This document shows positions 43,815 through 52,392 of a DNA stretch of 64,000 nt, piece after piece; the first letter of the stretch is position 1, and every line of letters begins with the position of its first letter. The DNA is from Auraticoccus cholistanensis. Its GTDB lineage: Bacteria > Actinomycetota > Actinomycetes > Propionibacteriales > Propionibacteriaceae. The stretch spans positions 7,088-71,087 of the forward strand of contig NZ_WPCU01000001.1 of the NCBI RefSeq assembly GCF_009742705.1, read 5' to 3'. Both the position numbers and the translations under genes were made by a program. The notes beneath the pieces are model-generated. The model worked only from the letters and a program-made list of their open reading frames with translations, did not search any database and was not told where the DNA came from.

Positions 43815-45122
43815 TCACGCCGCGCGCTCGATGGCGGTGGTGACCTCGTCGATCATCGAGCTGGCCGCCTCGGAGATGCTGCTGCTGCCCAGCGTGACCT
43901 CCTCCAGCACCCGACCCATGACGGTGCGCCAGGTGCTGGAGCCGGGAGGCGCCTCGTAGCGCGGCTTGCGTTCCACGGCCCGGTCCTCGGCGACGATGCG
44001 CAGCATCTCCTGCTCGTCGGCGGTGGCGCTGGGGGCGATCTCCTCGGCCACCCGCGGGTTGACCGGGGCGCCCATGGTGAGCCCGACCGTCTTGAGCATC
44101 TCCACGGTGGAGGTGCAGTAGGTGAGCACCTGCCCGGCCTTGGCCACCATGTCGTCCTCGGCGCCGGAGTACACCGCCATCCGCGGGTAGTACAGGTACT
44201 GGAAGCCCTCCGGGGCGTCCTCGGCCACCGGGGGGTGGCGCAGCGCGAAGTCGTAGTCGGGGAACTGCTGGGCGTCGTCGATGATGTGGTTCGAGTTGCC
44301 GAAGTTCATCAGGATCTTGTCCCCGACGGTCGGCCAGTCGGGAGCCACCCCGTCCTGCTCGCTGATCGAGGTGGTGGCACCGGCCTTGCGCAGGTCCTCC
44401 CACCACTCGATCCAGCTGGCCAGGCCGTCCTGGGTGAAGCCGACGCGGCCGTCCTCGGTCCACAGCTGCTCGCCGCGCTGGCGCAGCCAGTTCTCGAACG
44501 ACAGGTCGTGCTCGGCGCCGTAGGAGAGCGCCTTGCGGCCCTGCGAGCTGTTGGCGGAGTAGTCCTTGGCCAGCTCGGCCAGCGAGTCCCAGGTCCAGCC
44601 GGCGCCGTCCTCGGGCAGCTCCACGCCGTCCTCCTCGGCGAAGGTCGTGTTGTAGCGCAGCACCGGGACGAAGATGCCGAACGGCATCGTGTTCAGCTTG
44701 CCGTCGAGCTTGAACCCGTCGAGGTCGGTGGGGGAGTAGTCGGACAGGTCGAGGGTCTCGATGCCCTCCAGGTCGCGGTAGAGGTCGTTGGCGTAGTAGG
44801 TCATCACCTGCGGCGACGGCACCCAGAACACGTGGGGCACGTTGCGCGCCGCCATCTGGGTGGTCATCCGCTCCTGGAAGGCGGTGTAGTCGGCGAACTC
44901 CATGGCGATCTGGAGGTCGGGCACCGCGGCCTGCATCTCCTCGAAGGCCTTGGAGTAGTTCTGCTGGCGGACGTTGTTGCCCCACATGGCGTAGCGCAGG
45001 GCGCCGGCGGAGTCCCCGCCGCCACCCACCCCGCCGCAGGCCGAGAGGGCGCTGGACCCGGCCAGACCACCGCCCACCAGTGCCGACAGCTGGAACAGCT
45101 TCCTACGGCTGACTGCGTTCAT
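43815..45122 (-). CDS. Sugar-binding lipoprotein of ABC importer
   Basis: The 435-residue solute-binding protein has a Tat motif (VSRRKLFQL) and lipobox ALSAC. LRYAMWGNNVRQQNYSKAFEEM opens the first lobe. The ATG at 45122 follows CGGGAG by 7 bases, and the upstream in-frame start lacks a ribosome site. It leads the operon permease-permease-dehydrogenase-LacI on the minus strand. The GH2 and sulfatase genes downstream suggest a sulfated beta-linked oligosaccharide as ligand. Confidence 0.92.
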   Translation of the reverse strand: MNAVSRRKLFQLSALVGGGLAGSSALSACGGVGGGGDSAGALRYAMWGNNVRQQNYSKAFEEMQAAVPDLQIAMEFADYTAFQERMTTQMAARNVPHVFWVPSPQVMTYYANDLYRDLEGIETLDLSDYSPTDLDGFKLDGKLNTMPFGIFVPVLRYNTTFAEEDGVELPEDGAGWTWDSLAELAKDYSANSSQGRKALSYGAEHDLSFENWLRQRGEQLWTEDGRVGFTQDGLASWIEWWEDLRKAGATTSISEQDGVAPDWPTVGDKILMNFGNSNHIIDDAQQFPDYDFALRHPPVAEDAPEGFQYLYYPRMAVYSGAEDDMVAKAGQVLTYCTSTVEMLKTVGLTMGAPVNPRVAEEIAPSATADEQEMLRIVAEDRAVERKPRYEAPPGSSTWRTVMGRVLEEVTLGSSSISEAASSMIDEVTTAIERAA

Positions 45123-45171
45123 CGTCGTACTCCCGTCGTTGCGAGTTGGGCCTGGGCCCGGGTTCTGGTCC

Positions 45172-45201
45172 ACTCTGCGGAGCGCAGAGATTGTCTGTCA
45201 A
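45172..45201 (-). promoter_or_regulatory. Promoter with palindromic operator candidate
   Basis: TTGACA (minus strand, 45196-45201), an 18-base spacer and CAGAGT form the likely promoter of the importer operon. CTCTGCG and CGCAGAG, perfect 7-base arms around three bases (45173-45189), overlap the spacer and -10 box, the place for a repressor. Confidence 0.5.
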
Positions 45202-45211
45202 TAGTGCATGC

Positions 45212-45239
45212 CTGACCGTTATACGTTCTCTACGGTCAG
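45212..45239 (-). terminator. Hairpin spanning the stop codon of the GHL6-like gene
   Basis: CTGACCGT and ACGGTCAG are perfect 8-base arms around 12 bases that include the TAA stop. The hairpin separates this gene from the promoter of the importer operon downstream. No T tract follows. Confidence 0.35.
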
Positions 45240-47225
45240 CACCTCGAAGCGGTCGATCGCGGGCAGCTCGATCTTGAGGTCGTCCCCCACCCGCCGCCAG
45301 GACGGCTCGACGCCGGCCACCCGACACCGCACCCGCAGCTCCTGCGACCCGGGGCCGACGGGGACGCACAGCCGCGCCGGCGCCACCGTCACCGGCGGCA
45401 GCGACCGCTGCGCCGCGTCCCCGGAGTGGTTGAGCAGGTGCACGGCGATGCCGGTGTCGAAGCGTGCCGGGACGACCTGCACCTGCAGCGGCAGCGTGGT
45501 CACCATCCGCAGCGGCTCGGTGGTGAGCGCGAGAACCTGCTCGACCCAGGCGTCCCGCACCCGGCCCAGCCCGAGCCGGCGGTAGACCAGCCCGGGACGC
45601 CAGGGCATCAGCGCCAGCCGTCCCGCCCCGACGTCGCCGCTCAGCCAGCCCGGGTGGGCGGTGTCGCGGTGGCCGTAGCAGGCCTCCGGAGGTCCGTAGC
45701 GGGCGCGCCCGAGCGAGGGCCACGCGGTGGTGGCCGCCGCCGTCGGCCGCAGCACCTCGAAGGCGCCCAGGACCGGGGCGAGGTCGCCGGGGAAGGTGCC
45801 GTCGAGGCGCAGGTGCAGCGACCGCAGCGACTCCTCGCCGGTGAACCGGGCGACGCGCCGGGCCAGCGGCTGGTCGACGAGCTGGCAGGTGTCCTGCTCC
45901 CAGCCGGAGTCCCCGGTGGCCACCACCGACGCCCCGGCGGCCATCGCGGCCCGCAGCGCCGCCACCGCGGCAGCCGGCAGCGGTCCCAGGTCGGGCAGCA
46001 CCAGCAGCGCGTAGCGGTCGGCGGCGACCTCGGCGAGGCGGTCGAGGCGGACCACGTCGAAGGGGACGTGGGCCTCGCCGAGGCCGAGGTAGCAGCCCTG
46101 GAACTCATCGGTCCGACGCTCGAAGTCCGGGTCGTCGGGATCGGCGCCGCGCACCAGGGCGACCCGGGCGACCGAGTGCAGGCCCGTGTAGAGGTCGGCG
46201 TGGTCGCGGTGGAAGCGGGTGATCTCCCGACCGGTGGCCAGCGCGCCGAAGGGGCTGTCCGCGGGCGTCCCCATCACGTAGGTGGACGGCTGGGCGCCGT
46301 GCGCGATCGCCTGCAGCAGGTACTGCGCGAAGTGCTCGGGGTCCTCGCCCGCCCACCGGTAGGGCATGTCGACGAAGCCCACGGAGTTGACCAGCACCGG
46401 CCGGTCGGCGCGCGAGGAGCGGGCGGCGCTGACGGCCTCGGCGGTGGCGTGGTGCCACATCGGGCGCCCGACGGCGTTGTTCGCCTCGTGGAAGGTGATG
46501 TCGGCCCGGTCGCCGAGGATGAGCGCGGCCTCGGGGTTGAGCCGCTGGACGTGGGCCCGCATCCGGGCGGTGAGGTCGTCGAGCACGCCGGCCGACCACC
46601 GTCGCCAGGTGGGGTAGCCGGGGTCGCCCTTGCCGCGGGGCAGCGGGGTACCGGGGGCGTGCTCGGCGAACCCGCGCTGGCACGAGCCGCAGTGGCAGAC
46701 GCCCCAGTAGCGGCGGCTGTAGTCGTACTCGTTGAACGACATCCAGTTGAAGAAGAAGCCGCTGAGGGGGTAGCGCTGCAGCACCTCGGCGACGATCTCG
46801 AAGACCTCGTGCTGGTAGTAGTCGCCGCTGGGGCAGACGCTGACGTAGTCGTTGTAGACCTGGTTGGCGCCGTCGGCGTCGACGAAGCACCACTCCGGGT
46901 GCTCCTCGGCGCGTCGCCGGTCGACCTTGGAGAAGTCCATCCGGCCGAGCACCCGGACGCCGCGGGCGGCCGCGGCGGCGGTGGCGTCGCCGACCAGGTC
47001 GCCGGAGGGTCGCTGGGCCAGGGCGGGGTTGACGGTCTGGCTGGCCAGGTCGCTGGGGTGGTTGGCGATGATGCCGCCCACGCTGAGCAGCCAGACGCCG
47101 GCGCCGTAGTCCTCGATGAAGTCCAGCACCGCCTCCACGTCCAGGCCGGCGTCGATCTCGCGCAGGTTGGTCTGGAAGGTGCGGAAGGGCTGCTGCCACC
47201 AGGGCCTGGCCGGTGCGGTGCTCAC
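45219..47225 (-). CDS. GHL6-like putative glycoside hydrolase
   Basis: This 668-residue protein has an N-terminal TIM-barrel-like region (about 10-340; RTFQTNLREIDAGLD at the start) that looks like the hypothetical glycosyl hydrolase 6 family (PF14871). It includes GFFFNWMSFNEYDYS and the cysteine cluster GVCHCGSCQRGF (175-186). A GH42-type trimerisation/amidotransferase-like domain follows (about 395-470), then a C-terminal beta domain. There is no signal peptide. No substrate has been firmly assigned to this family, to my knowledge. GTG start overlaps the stop of the upstream reductase gene by 4 bases, so the two act in one pathway. A distant relative lies at 49.3 kb. Confidence 0.8.
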   Translation of the reverse strand: MSTAPARPWWQQPFRTFQTNLREIDAGLDVEAVLDFIEDYGAGVWLLSVGGIIANHPSDLASQTVNPALAQRPSGDLVGDATAAAAARGVRVLGRMDFSKVDRRRAEEHPEWCFVDADGANQVYNDYVSVCPSGDYYQHEVFEIVAEVLQRYPLSGFFFNWMSFNEYDYSRRYWGVCHCGSCQRGFAEHAPGTPLPRGKGDPGYPTWRRWSAGVLDDLTARMRAHVQRLNPEAALILGDRADITFHEANNAVGRPMWHHATAEAVSAARSSRADRPVLVNSVGFVDMPYRWAGEDPEHFAQYLLQAIAHGAQPSTYVMGTPADSPFGALATGREITRFHRDHADLYTGLHSVARVALVRGADPDDPDFERRTDEFQGCYLGLGEAHVPFDVVRLDRLAEVAADRYALLVLPDLGPLPAAAVAALRAAMAAGASVVATGDSGWEQDTCQLVDQPLARRVARFTGEESLRSLHLRLDGTFPGDLAPVLGAFEVLRPTAAATTAWPSLGRARYGPPEACYGHRDTAHPGWLSGDVGAGRLALMPWRPGLVYRRLGLGRVRDAWVEQVLALTTEPLRMVTTLPLQVQVVPARFDTGIAVHLLNHSGDAAQRSLPPVTVAPARLCVPVGPGSQELRVRCRVAGVEPSWRRVGDDLKIELPAIDRFEVLTVENV

Positions 47226-48091
47226 TCGGCGGCCTCGTCGGAGACCAGCCGGATGAGGGCGGAGTGGTCGAGCTCGCCCCAGTCCCGGGCCAGGGCGGCG
47301 TCCATCTGGGCGGCGACCACGGCGGTGCCGGGCAGCGTGATGCCGAGGTGCTCGGCCGCCTGCTGGGCCAGCGACAGGTCCTTGCGGTGGAGCCGGAGCC
47401 GGAAGCCGGGCTCGAAGGTGCCGTCGAGCATCCGCTGGCCGTGCAGCTCGAGGATGCGGGAGGAGGCGAACCCGCCGGAGAGCGACTCACGCACCACCGC
47501 CGGGTCCACGCCCGCGGCCCGGGCCAGCGCCAGACCCTCGGCCACGGCCTGGATGGTCTGGGCGACGATGACCTGGTTCGCCACCTTGGCGGTCTGGCCG
47601 GCGCCGACGCGGCCGATGTGGGTGATCTTGCGGCCCATCACCTGCAGCAGCGGCATCGCCCGGGCCACCGGGGCGTCGTCGCCGCCGACGAAGACGGTGA
47701 GCGCGCCGTCGCGGGCGCCGACCTCGCCGCCGGAGACCGGGGCGTCGACGTAGTCGCTGCCGGCCGCGGTGATCCGCCCGGCGAACTCGACCGTCCGGAC
47801 GGGGGAGATGGATGACATGTCGACCACCAGCGAACCGGGGGCGAGGCCCGCCGCCACGCCGTCCTCGCCGAAGAGCACCGTCTCGACGTCGGGGGTGTCG
47901 GGGAGCATGCAGATGACGACCTCGCACTGCTCGGCCACCTCGCGGGGGGAGCCCGCCGCGACGGCGCCCTGCTCCACCAGCGGCTGCGAGCGCTCACGGA
48001 CCCGGTGCACCACCAGCTGGTGACCCGCGGTGATCAGGTTGCTGGCCATGGGGATCCCCATCACGCCCAGACCGATGAAACCGACTGCCAC
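47222..48091 (-). CDS. 3-hydroxyisobutyrate / tartronate-semialdehyde reductase-type enzyme
   Basis: The 289-residue beta-hydroxyacid dehydrogenase has the NAD(P) motif GFIGLGVMGIPMASNL (4-19), the substrate motif DAPVSGGEVGARDGALTVFVGG (117-137) and the catalytic K169 in GAGQTAKVANQ. The family includes tartronate-semialdehyde reductase (GarR/GlxR), a good fit beside a hydroxypyruvate-isomerase-like gene. A GTG start follows GAGGAGG by 5 bases. It is transcribed divergently from the LacI gene across a double palindrome. Confidence 0.88.
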   Translation of the reverse strand: MAVGFIGLGVMGIPMASNLITAGHQLVVHRVRERSQPLVEQGAVAAGSPREVAEQCEVVICMLPDTPDVETVLFGEDGVAAGLAPGSLVVDMSSISPVRTVEFAGRITAAGSDYVDAPVSGGEVGARDGALTVFVGGDDAPVARAMPLLQVMGRKITHIGRVGAGQTAKVANQVIVAQTIQAVAEGLALARAAGVDPAVVRESLSGGFASSRILELHGQRMLDGTFEPGFRLRLHRKDLSLAQQAAEHLGITLPGTAVVAAQMDAALARDWGELDHSALIRLVSDEAAE

Positions 48092-48131
48092 AGAACCTCC
48101 TCGTCCGTGGTGCACGCCCAGTGGTGCACCG

Positions 48132-48161
48132 TTACACCTGGTGTACCGGTACACTAGTGTA
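48132..48161. promoter_or_regulatory. Promoter with tandem palindromic operators
   Basis: Two palindromes lie side by side: TACACCTGGTGTA (48133-48145) and TACACTAGTGTA (48150-48161), joined by CCGG. Together they also make the perfect dyad GTGTACCGGTACAC. They overlap a promoter for the LacI gene: TTACAC (48132-48137), 17-base spacer, TAGTGT (48155-48160). The divergent reductase gene starts 40 bases to the left. The LacI protein encoded next door is the obvious candidate to bind. Confidence 0.65.
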
Positions 48162-48221
48162 GGCCTGCCCGTGGAGCAAGACCCGGTCGTCGGGTATCCC
48201 GGTGCAGGAGGGGGTGTGGCC

Positions 48222-49256
48222 ATGGGACGGTCCGGACGGGCCACCATCAACGACGTCGCCGAGCGGGCGGGCGTCTCCAAGACGGCGGTGTCGAAGGTGC
48301 TCAACGGCACCGGTTCGATCTCCCCCGCCACCCGGGCACGCGTGCTGCAGGCGGCGCGCGACCTGCGCTGGCAGCCCAGCGCGCACGCCGTCGCGCTGCG
48401 CCGGGCGCGCTCGCAGACCGTGGCCCTGGTCCTCAACGGCCACGACGGGCCGCCGTCGGTGTCGGTGACCACCGCCGAGCTGATCACCGGCATCGAGACC
48501 ACGTTGAGCAGCCGCGGCTACGGCCTGCTGCTGCACCTGGTGGACGAGTCGCGCGACGGCGAGGCCGACATCTACCGGCAGCTGGTGGACGCCGGCCGGG
48601 TGGACGGCGCGATCCTCACCGACAGCGTGGTCGGCGACCACCGCCCGGCGCTGCTGCGCGAGCTGGGGCTGCCCGCGGTCCTGGTGGGGACGCCGGAGGC
48701 CGGTGACCCGGTCCCGCACGTGCGCACCGACCCGCGCCCGGCCATCGACCAGGCGGTGGAGCACCTGGCCTCGCTCGGGCACCGACGGCTCGGCTTCATC
48801 GGCGGCCCCCGCGACCGGGTGCAGGCGATGCTGCGGCGGGAGGCCTTCGAGGCGTCGGTGCGCGCGCACGGGCTCGAGCTGTCCGCGGTGGTCTCGACCG
48901 CGTACTCCGGCGAGGCCAGCGCGCGGGCCACCCGCGAGGTGCTCCGCGGCCCCACGCCGCCGACCGCGCTGCTCTACGGCAACGACACCATGGCCATCGC
49001 CGGCATCAAGGCCGCCCGCGACCTCGGGCTGCGCACCCCGCAGGACCTGTCGGTGATCGGCGCCGAGGGTCTGCCGGTGGGTGCCTGGATCGACCCACCG
49101 CTGACCACGGTGCAGCGCCAGGTCGTGCTGCGCGGGCAGGTGGCGGCGCAGCTGATGCTGCGCGAGCTGGGCATCGAGGTGCCCGAGCTCGACTGGAGCG
49201 GTGACGAGGAGCTGCTGGTCCGCGGCTCGACCGCGCCCCCGCCGCCCGGGTCCTGA
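48222..49256 (+). CDS. LacI-family transcriptional regulator
   Basis: The 344-residue regulator has a LacI helix-turn-helix (TINDVAERAGVSKTAVSKVLNGTGSISPATRARV) followed by a hinge (LRWQPSAHAVALRRARSQ) and a sugar-binding domain. AGGAGG stands 10 bases before the ATG at 48222; a GTG six bases upstream is also possible. It should control itself and the divergent reductase/GHL6-like operon through the tandem palindromes between them, and perhaps the GHL6-like gene that converges on it. Confidence 0.9.
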   Translation: MGRSGRATINDVAERAGVSKTAVSKVLNGTGSISPATRARVLQAARDLRWQPSAHAVALRRARSQTVALVLNGHDGPPSVSVTTAELITGIETTLSSRGYGLLLHLVDESRDGEADIYRQLVDAGRVDGAILTDSVVGDHRPALLRELGLPAVLVGTPEAGDPVPHVRTDPRPAIDQAVEHLASLGHRRLGFIGGPRDRVQAMLRREAFEASVRAHGLELSAVVSTAYSGEASARATREVLRGPTPPTALLYGNDTMAIAGIKAARDLGLRTPQDLSVIGAEGLPVGAWIDPPLTTVQRQVVLRGQVAAQLMLRELGIEVPELDWSGDEELLVRGSTAPPPPGS

Positions 49257-49296
49257 CGGGCCCGGACGGCCGGGGGCCGCCGCCGGCAGCCCGACG

Positions 49297-51420
49297 TCAG
49301 GCGGTCACCCAGCGCAGGTGGACGACCTCGAGCAGCTCGACGCCCTCGACCCGGACCCGGGCGAAGCCGTCGACGACCTCCACCGGTGCCGGCGTCCCGG
49401 CCACGACCAGCTCCGCCTCGGCCGTCCGCACCCCGTCCGGGAGGCGGACCGAGACGGTCTGCGGCGGCAGCGGGATCGTCTCGCGGTTCTGCCCCCGCAT
49501 GGCCATCGGGTTGGTCAGGTTGACCACGGCCACGGCCACCTCGTCGGTCCCGGTGCGCACGGCCACGTCGACCAGCCCGGCCCCCTCCACCCGGACGCCG
49601 GCGCCCTGCTCGCCCAGGGCCCAGCCGACGGCGTTGGCGATCAGCCGGCCGTGGTCGGACTGCAGCGCGTCCCAGTAGATGTGGCCGATGTCGAAGGCCA
49701 GGTGCACGGTGCGACCACCCGAGGGGTGGGTGCGGGCCACCACGGCCGGGCGGGCGGTGCCAGGACGGGGGTAGACCTCCTCCATCGGCAGGTCGGGGTA
49801 GTCGGGGACGAAGCGGAACACCACCTCGGCGTCGTCGGCCGCCTCGACGCCGAGCAGCCGGGTGCCGCCGACGATGCGCTGCGCGCCCTCGAAACCGCGG
49901 TTGACCGGGTGCTCTCCGCAGAGGCTGATGTAGTTGTTCTTCACCGGACCGCGGACGTCCTCGACCACCCGGACGCCGAGCAGGCCGGCGAGGCTCGCCC
50001 GGTCGGTCGCGGTGGTGGGCGGCAGCCCGGAGTCGAAGGCGGCGACCAGGCTGCCGCCGGCGGCCACGAAGGCCTCGACGACCGCCACCTGCTGGGCGGT
50101 CAGCTCGGCCGCGTGCGGCAGCACCAGCACCCGGATGCCCTCCAGGCGCTGCAGCGAGAGCTTCTCGTCGGCGACGTACTCGAAGGGGATCCGGGCCTCG
50201 ACCAGGGCGTGGTAGAAGCCGTCCTCGTGGCTGCTGGGTGCGCCGTGGCTGGCCCAGGGGTTGGTGCTGGAGCCGGTCTTGGTGTCGAGCAGCGCGACCT
50301 CGGCGGTGACGGGGAGGCGGGAGAACAGCGGCTCGCAGCGCTCGTGCAGCAGGTAGGCGTCCACCACCGGCTGTATCCAGCGGGTGTCGAAGCACTCGGC
50401 CTTGAACTTGGTGAACCACGGCTGCGCGCCCTGGGCGAAGCCGTCGACGATCCAGGTGCGCAGCTCGTGGCCGTCGGCGACGGAGTCCTTCCAGCGCAGC
50501 AGCGGCGACTCGGGCCCGACGGAGGTGATGAGGCAGACCGGGCGGTCGGGGAAGAGCCCGCGGGTGCGCTTGCCGATCCGGCCCGGGGTCCAGGCGGCCT
50601 CGGTGCCGGAGCGGCCCTGCTTGTCGACGAAGAACATCGGGTAGCGGTCGTCGACCATCTCGCGGACCAGGTCGCGGGTGAGCATGGCGCCGCGGTTGGG
50701 GATGAACCGCACGTGCGGGCGGATCTCGCGGACGGCGTCGTCCCAGCGGACCACCAGCTCGCTGAGCCGGCGGCTGCGCCAGGCGGCGTAGACGGGCCAG
50801 GCGGGGTCGTCGGGGACGTCGGCGCGGGGGAGCCGGTGGCCGGTGTCGGCCAGGAAGGCCCGCGCGGTCTCCTCGGCGTAGGACACCCCGCCGTGGCCCT
50901 CCCAGCGGTTGGCGAAGACGGCGTCGACGTCGTAGCGGGTGACGATCTCGCGGGCGACGTCGGTCATGTAGTCGCGGTGGTAGCTGCTGCAGGGGTCGGT
51001 CAGCCAGACCCCCGGCTGGGACGCGTGGGGGATCGGCCGGCCCTCGACGTCGCGGGCGAGCCACTCGGGGTGGGCCTCGGCGGCGTCGGCGTGGACGGCG
51101 TGCGGGTCGACCCTGGCCATCACGTGCATGCCGAGGCTGCGGGCGCCCTCGACCAGCGCACCGAACGGGTCGGAGTCGCCGAGGTGGGCGCTGCGGTGGT
51201 GGAAGGGGATGTCTGTCGGGTAGAAGGCCATGTAGCCGCCGGCGCTGAGGCAGAGCGCGTTGGAGCGGGAGCGGCGCATCACGTCGAGCCAGAAGTCGAC
51301 GTCCAGCACGGCCGGGTCGTCGTCGGTGAAGGTCAGCTGCGTCCAGCGGGTCGCCGAGCGGTACCAGTCCGGGGAGCGGTCCGCCCACGGGCTTTCGGGC
51401 TTCAGTGCCGTGATCGCCAC
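49297..51420 (-). CDS. GHL6-like putative glycoside hydrolase, second copy
   Basis: The 707-residue protein has the same plan as the 668-residue one at 45.2 kb: barrel-like N-terminal region (about 15-360, with NALCLSAGGYMAFYPTD and DAVFANRWEGHGG), GH42-type amidotransferase-like domain (about 400-520; VLVLPHAAELTAQQVAVVEAFVAAGG) and a C-terminal beta domain. It lacks the cysteine cluster of the other copy. Similarity is low enough to suggest different substrates. There is no signal peptide. GTG start with AAAGG upstream. It is divergent from the hydroxypyruvate-isomerase-like gene across a strong palindrome. Confidence 0.8.
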   Translation of the reverse strand: MAITALKPESPWADRSPDWYRSATRWTQLTFTDDDPAVLDVDFWLDVMRRSRSNALCLSAGGYMAFYPTDIPFHHRSAHLGDSDPFGALVEGARSLGMHVMARVDPHAVHADAAEAHPEWLARDVEGRPIPHASQPGVWLTDPCSSYHRDYMTDVAREIVTRYDVDAVFANRWEGHGGVSYAEETARAFLADTGHRLPRADVPDDPAWPVYAAWRSRRLSELVVRWDDAVREIRPHVRFIPNRGAMLTRDLVREMVDDRYPMFFVDKQGRSGTEAAWTPGRIGKRTRGLFPDRPVCLITSVGPESPLLRWKDSVADGHELRTWIVDGFAQGAQPWFTKFKAECFDTRWIQPVVDAYLLHERCEPLFSRLPVTAEVALLDTKTGSSTNPWASHGAPSSHEDGFYHALVEARIPFEYVADEKLSLQRLEGIRVLVLPHAAELTAQQVAVVEAFVAAGGSLVAAFDSGLPPTTATDRASLAGLLGVRVVEDVRGPVKNNYISLCGEHPVNRGFEGAQRIVGGTRLLGVEAADDAEVVFRFVPDYPDLPMEEVYPRPGTARPAVVARTHPSGGRTVHLAFDIGHIYWDALQSDHGRLIANAVGWALGEQGAGVRVEGAGLVDVAVRTGTDEVAVAVVNLTNPMAMRGQNRETIPLPPQTVSVRLPDGVRTAEAELVVAGTPAPVEVVDGFARVRVEGVELLEVVHLRWVTA

Positions 51421-51444
51421 GAGGCGCCTTTCGTCGGGGGAATA

Positions 51445-51472
51445 TTGCTATACATGCTGACATGTACAGCAA
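51445..51472. promoter_or_regulatory. 28-base dyad operator between divergent genes
   Basis: TTGCTATACATG and CATGTACAGCAA are 12-base arms around CTGA and match in 11 of 12 positions. The dyad lies 25 bases before the GHL6-like gene on the left and 20 bases before the isomerase gene on the right. It could switch both together; the GntR regulator downstream of the isomerase gene is the nearest candidate. Confidence 0.6.
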
Positions 51473-51492
51473 GGTTCTGCCAAGGTGGGAGC

Positions 51493-52296
51493 ATGAAGTG
51501 GAACGAGTTCGTGGTCAGCGCCAACCTCTCGCTGCTCTTCGCCGAGCTGCCCTACGCCGAGCGCTTCCGGGCGGCGGCGGAGGCGGGGTTCACCGCGGTC
51601 GAGACCTGGTGGCCGTTCGCCGAGGCCGTCCCGGCCGGGCGTGAGGTCGACGAGCTGCTGCAGGCGATCGAGGCCAGCGGGCTGCGGCTGACCGGGCTCA
51701 ACTTCTTCGCCGGCGACATGGCCGGCGGCGAGCGGGGCGTGGCCTGCCGGCCCGAGCGCGTCGAGGAGCTGACGGCGAGCACGGCCGTCCTGCTGCGGAT
51801 CGCCGAGGCGACCGGCTGCCGCCACTTCAACCTGCTGCACGGCCAGCTCGACCTCGAGGGCGACGTCGAGCTGCAGCACCGCACGGCGGTGGGGGCCTAC
51901 CGGCGGGCCGCCGAGGCGGTCGCCGCCGTGGGCGGCACCGTGCTGGTGGAGCCGCTGGCCCGCGGGCTGAACGGGAGTTACCCGCTGACCACGCACACCG
52001 AGGTGCTCGAGCTGGTCGACGAGGCGGGTGTGCCCGGGCTGTCGCTGCTGCTCGACACCTTCCACCTGGGCATGAACGGGGTCGACGTGCCCGCGGCCGT
52101 CGAGGCCTCGGCGGGGCGGATCGGTCACGTGCAGGTGGCCGACGTGCGTGACCGGCACGAGCCCGGCAGCGGCGAGCTGGACTGGGACGCGATCGCGGCC
52201 GCGCTGCGGCGGGCGGGCTACGACGGGGTGGTCGGCGCGGAGTACCGGCCGGCGGGCGGCACCGTCGCCGGGCTCGGGTGGCTGGATCCTGCCTAG
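51493..52296 (+). CDS. Hydroxypyruvate isomerase-like sugar-phosphate isomerase/epimerase
   Basis: This 267-residue TIM-barrel protein belongs to the xylose isomerase-like AP-endonuclease-2 superfamily. SANLSLLFAELPYAERFRAAAEAGFTAVETWWPF and HFNLLHGQ are typical of the hydroxypyruvate isomerase (Hyi) group, with metal-binding glutamates likely in VLVEPLAR and VGAEYRP. Hyi interconverts hydroxypyruvate and tartronate semialdehyde; a reductase able to use the product is encoded 3.4 kb to the left. The ATG follows GGTGGGAG closely. The GntR gene follows in the same direction. Confidence 0.85.
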   Translation: MKWNEFVVSANLSLLFAELPYAERFRAAAEAGFTAVETWWPFAEAVPAGREVDELLQAIEASGLRLTGLNFFAGDMAGGERGVACRPERVEELTASTAVLLRIAEATGCRHFNLLHGQLDLEGDVELQHRTAVGAYRRAAEAVAAVGGTVLVEPLARGLNGSYPLTTHTEVLELVDEAGVPGLSLLLDTFHLGMNGVDVPAAVEASAGRIGHVQVADVRDRHEPGSGELDWDAIAAALRRAGYDGVVGAEYRPAGGTVAGLGWLDPA

Positions 52297-52392
52297 TCCC
52301 GGGGCTGTCATCATGGGGCTGCACCGGAGCGCGTCTGGCGTGCCCTGGTGCCGATCCGAACCGTCAGCCGAAGCCAGCCGGGAGGTCTGCGC

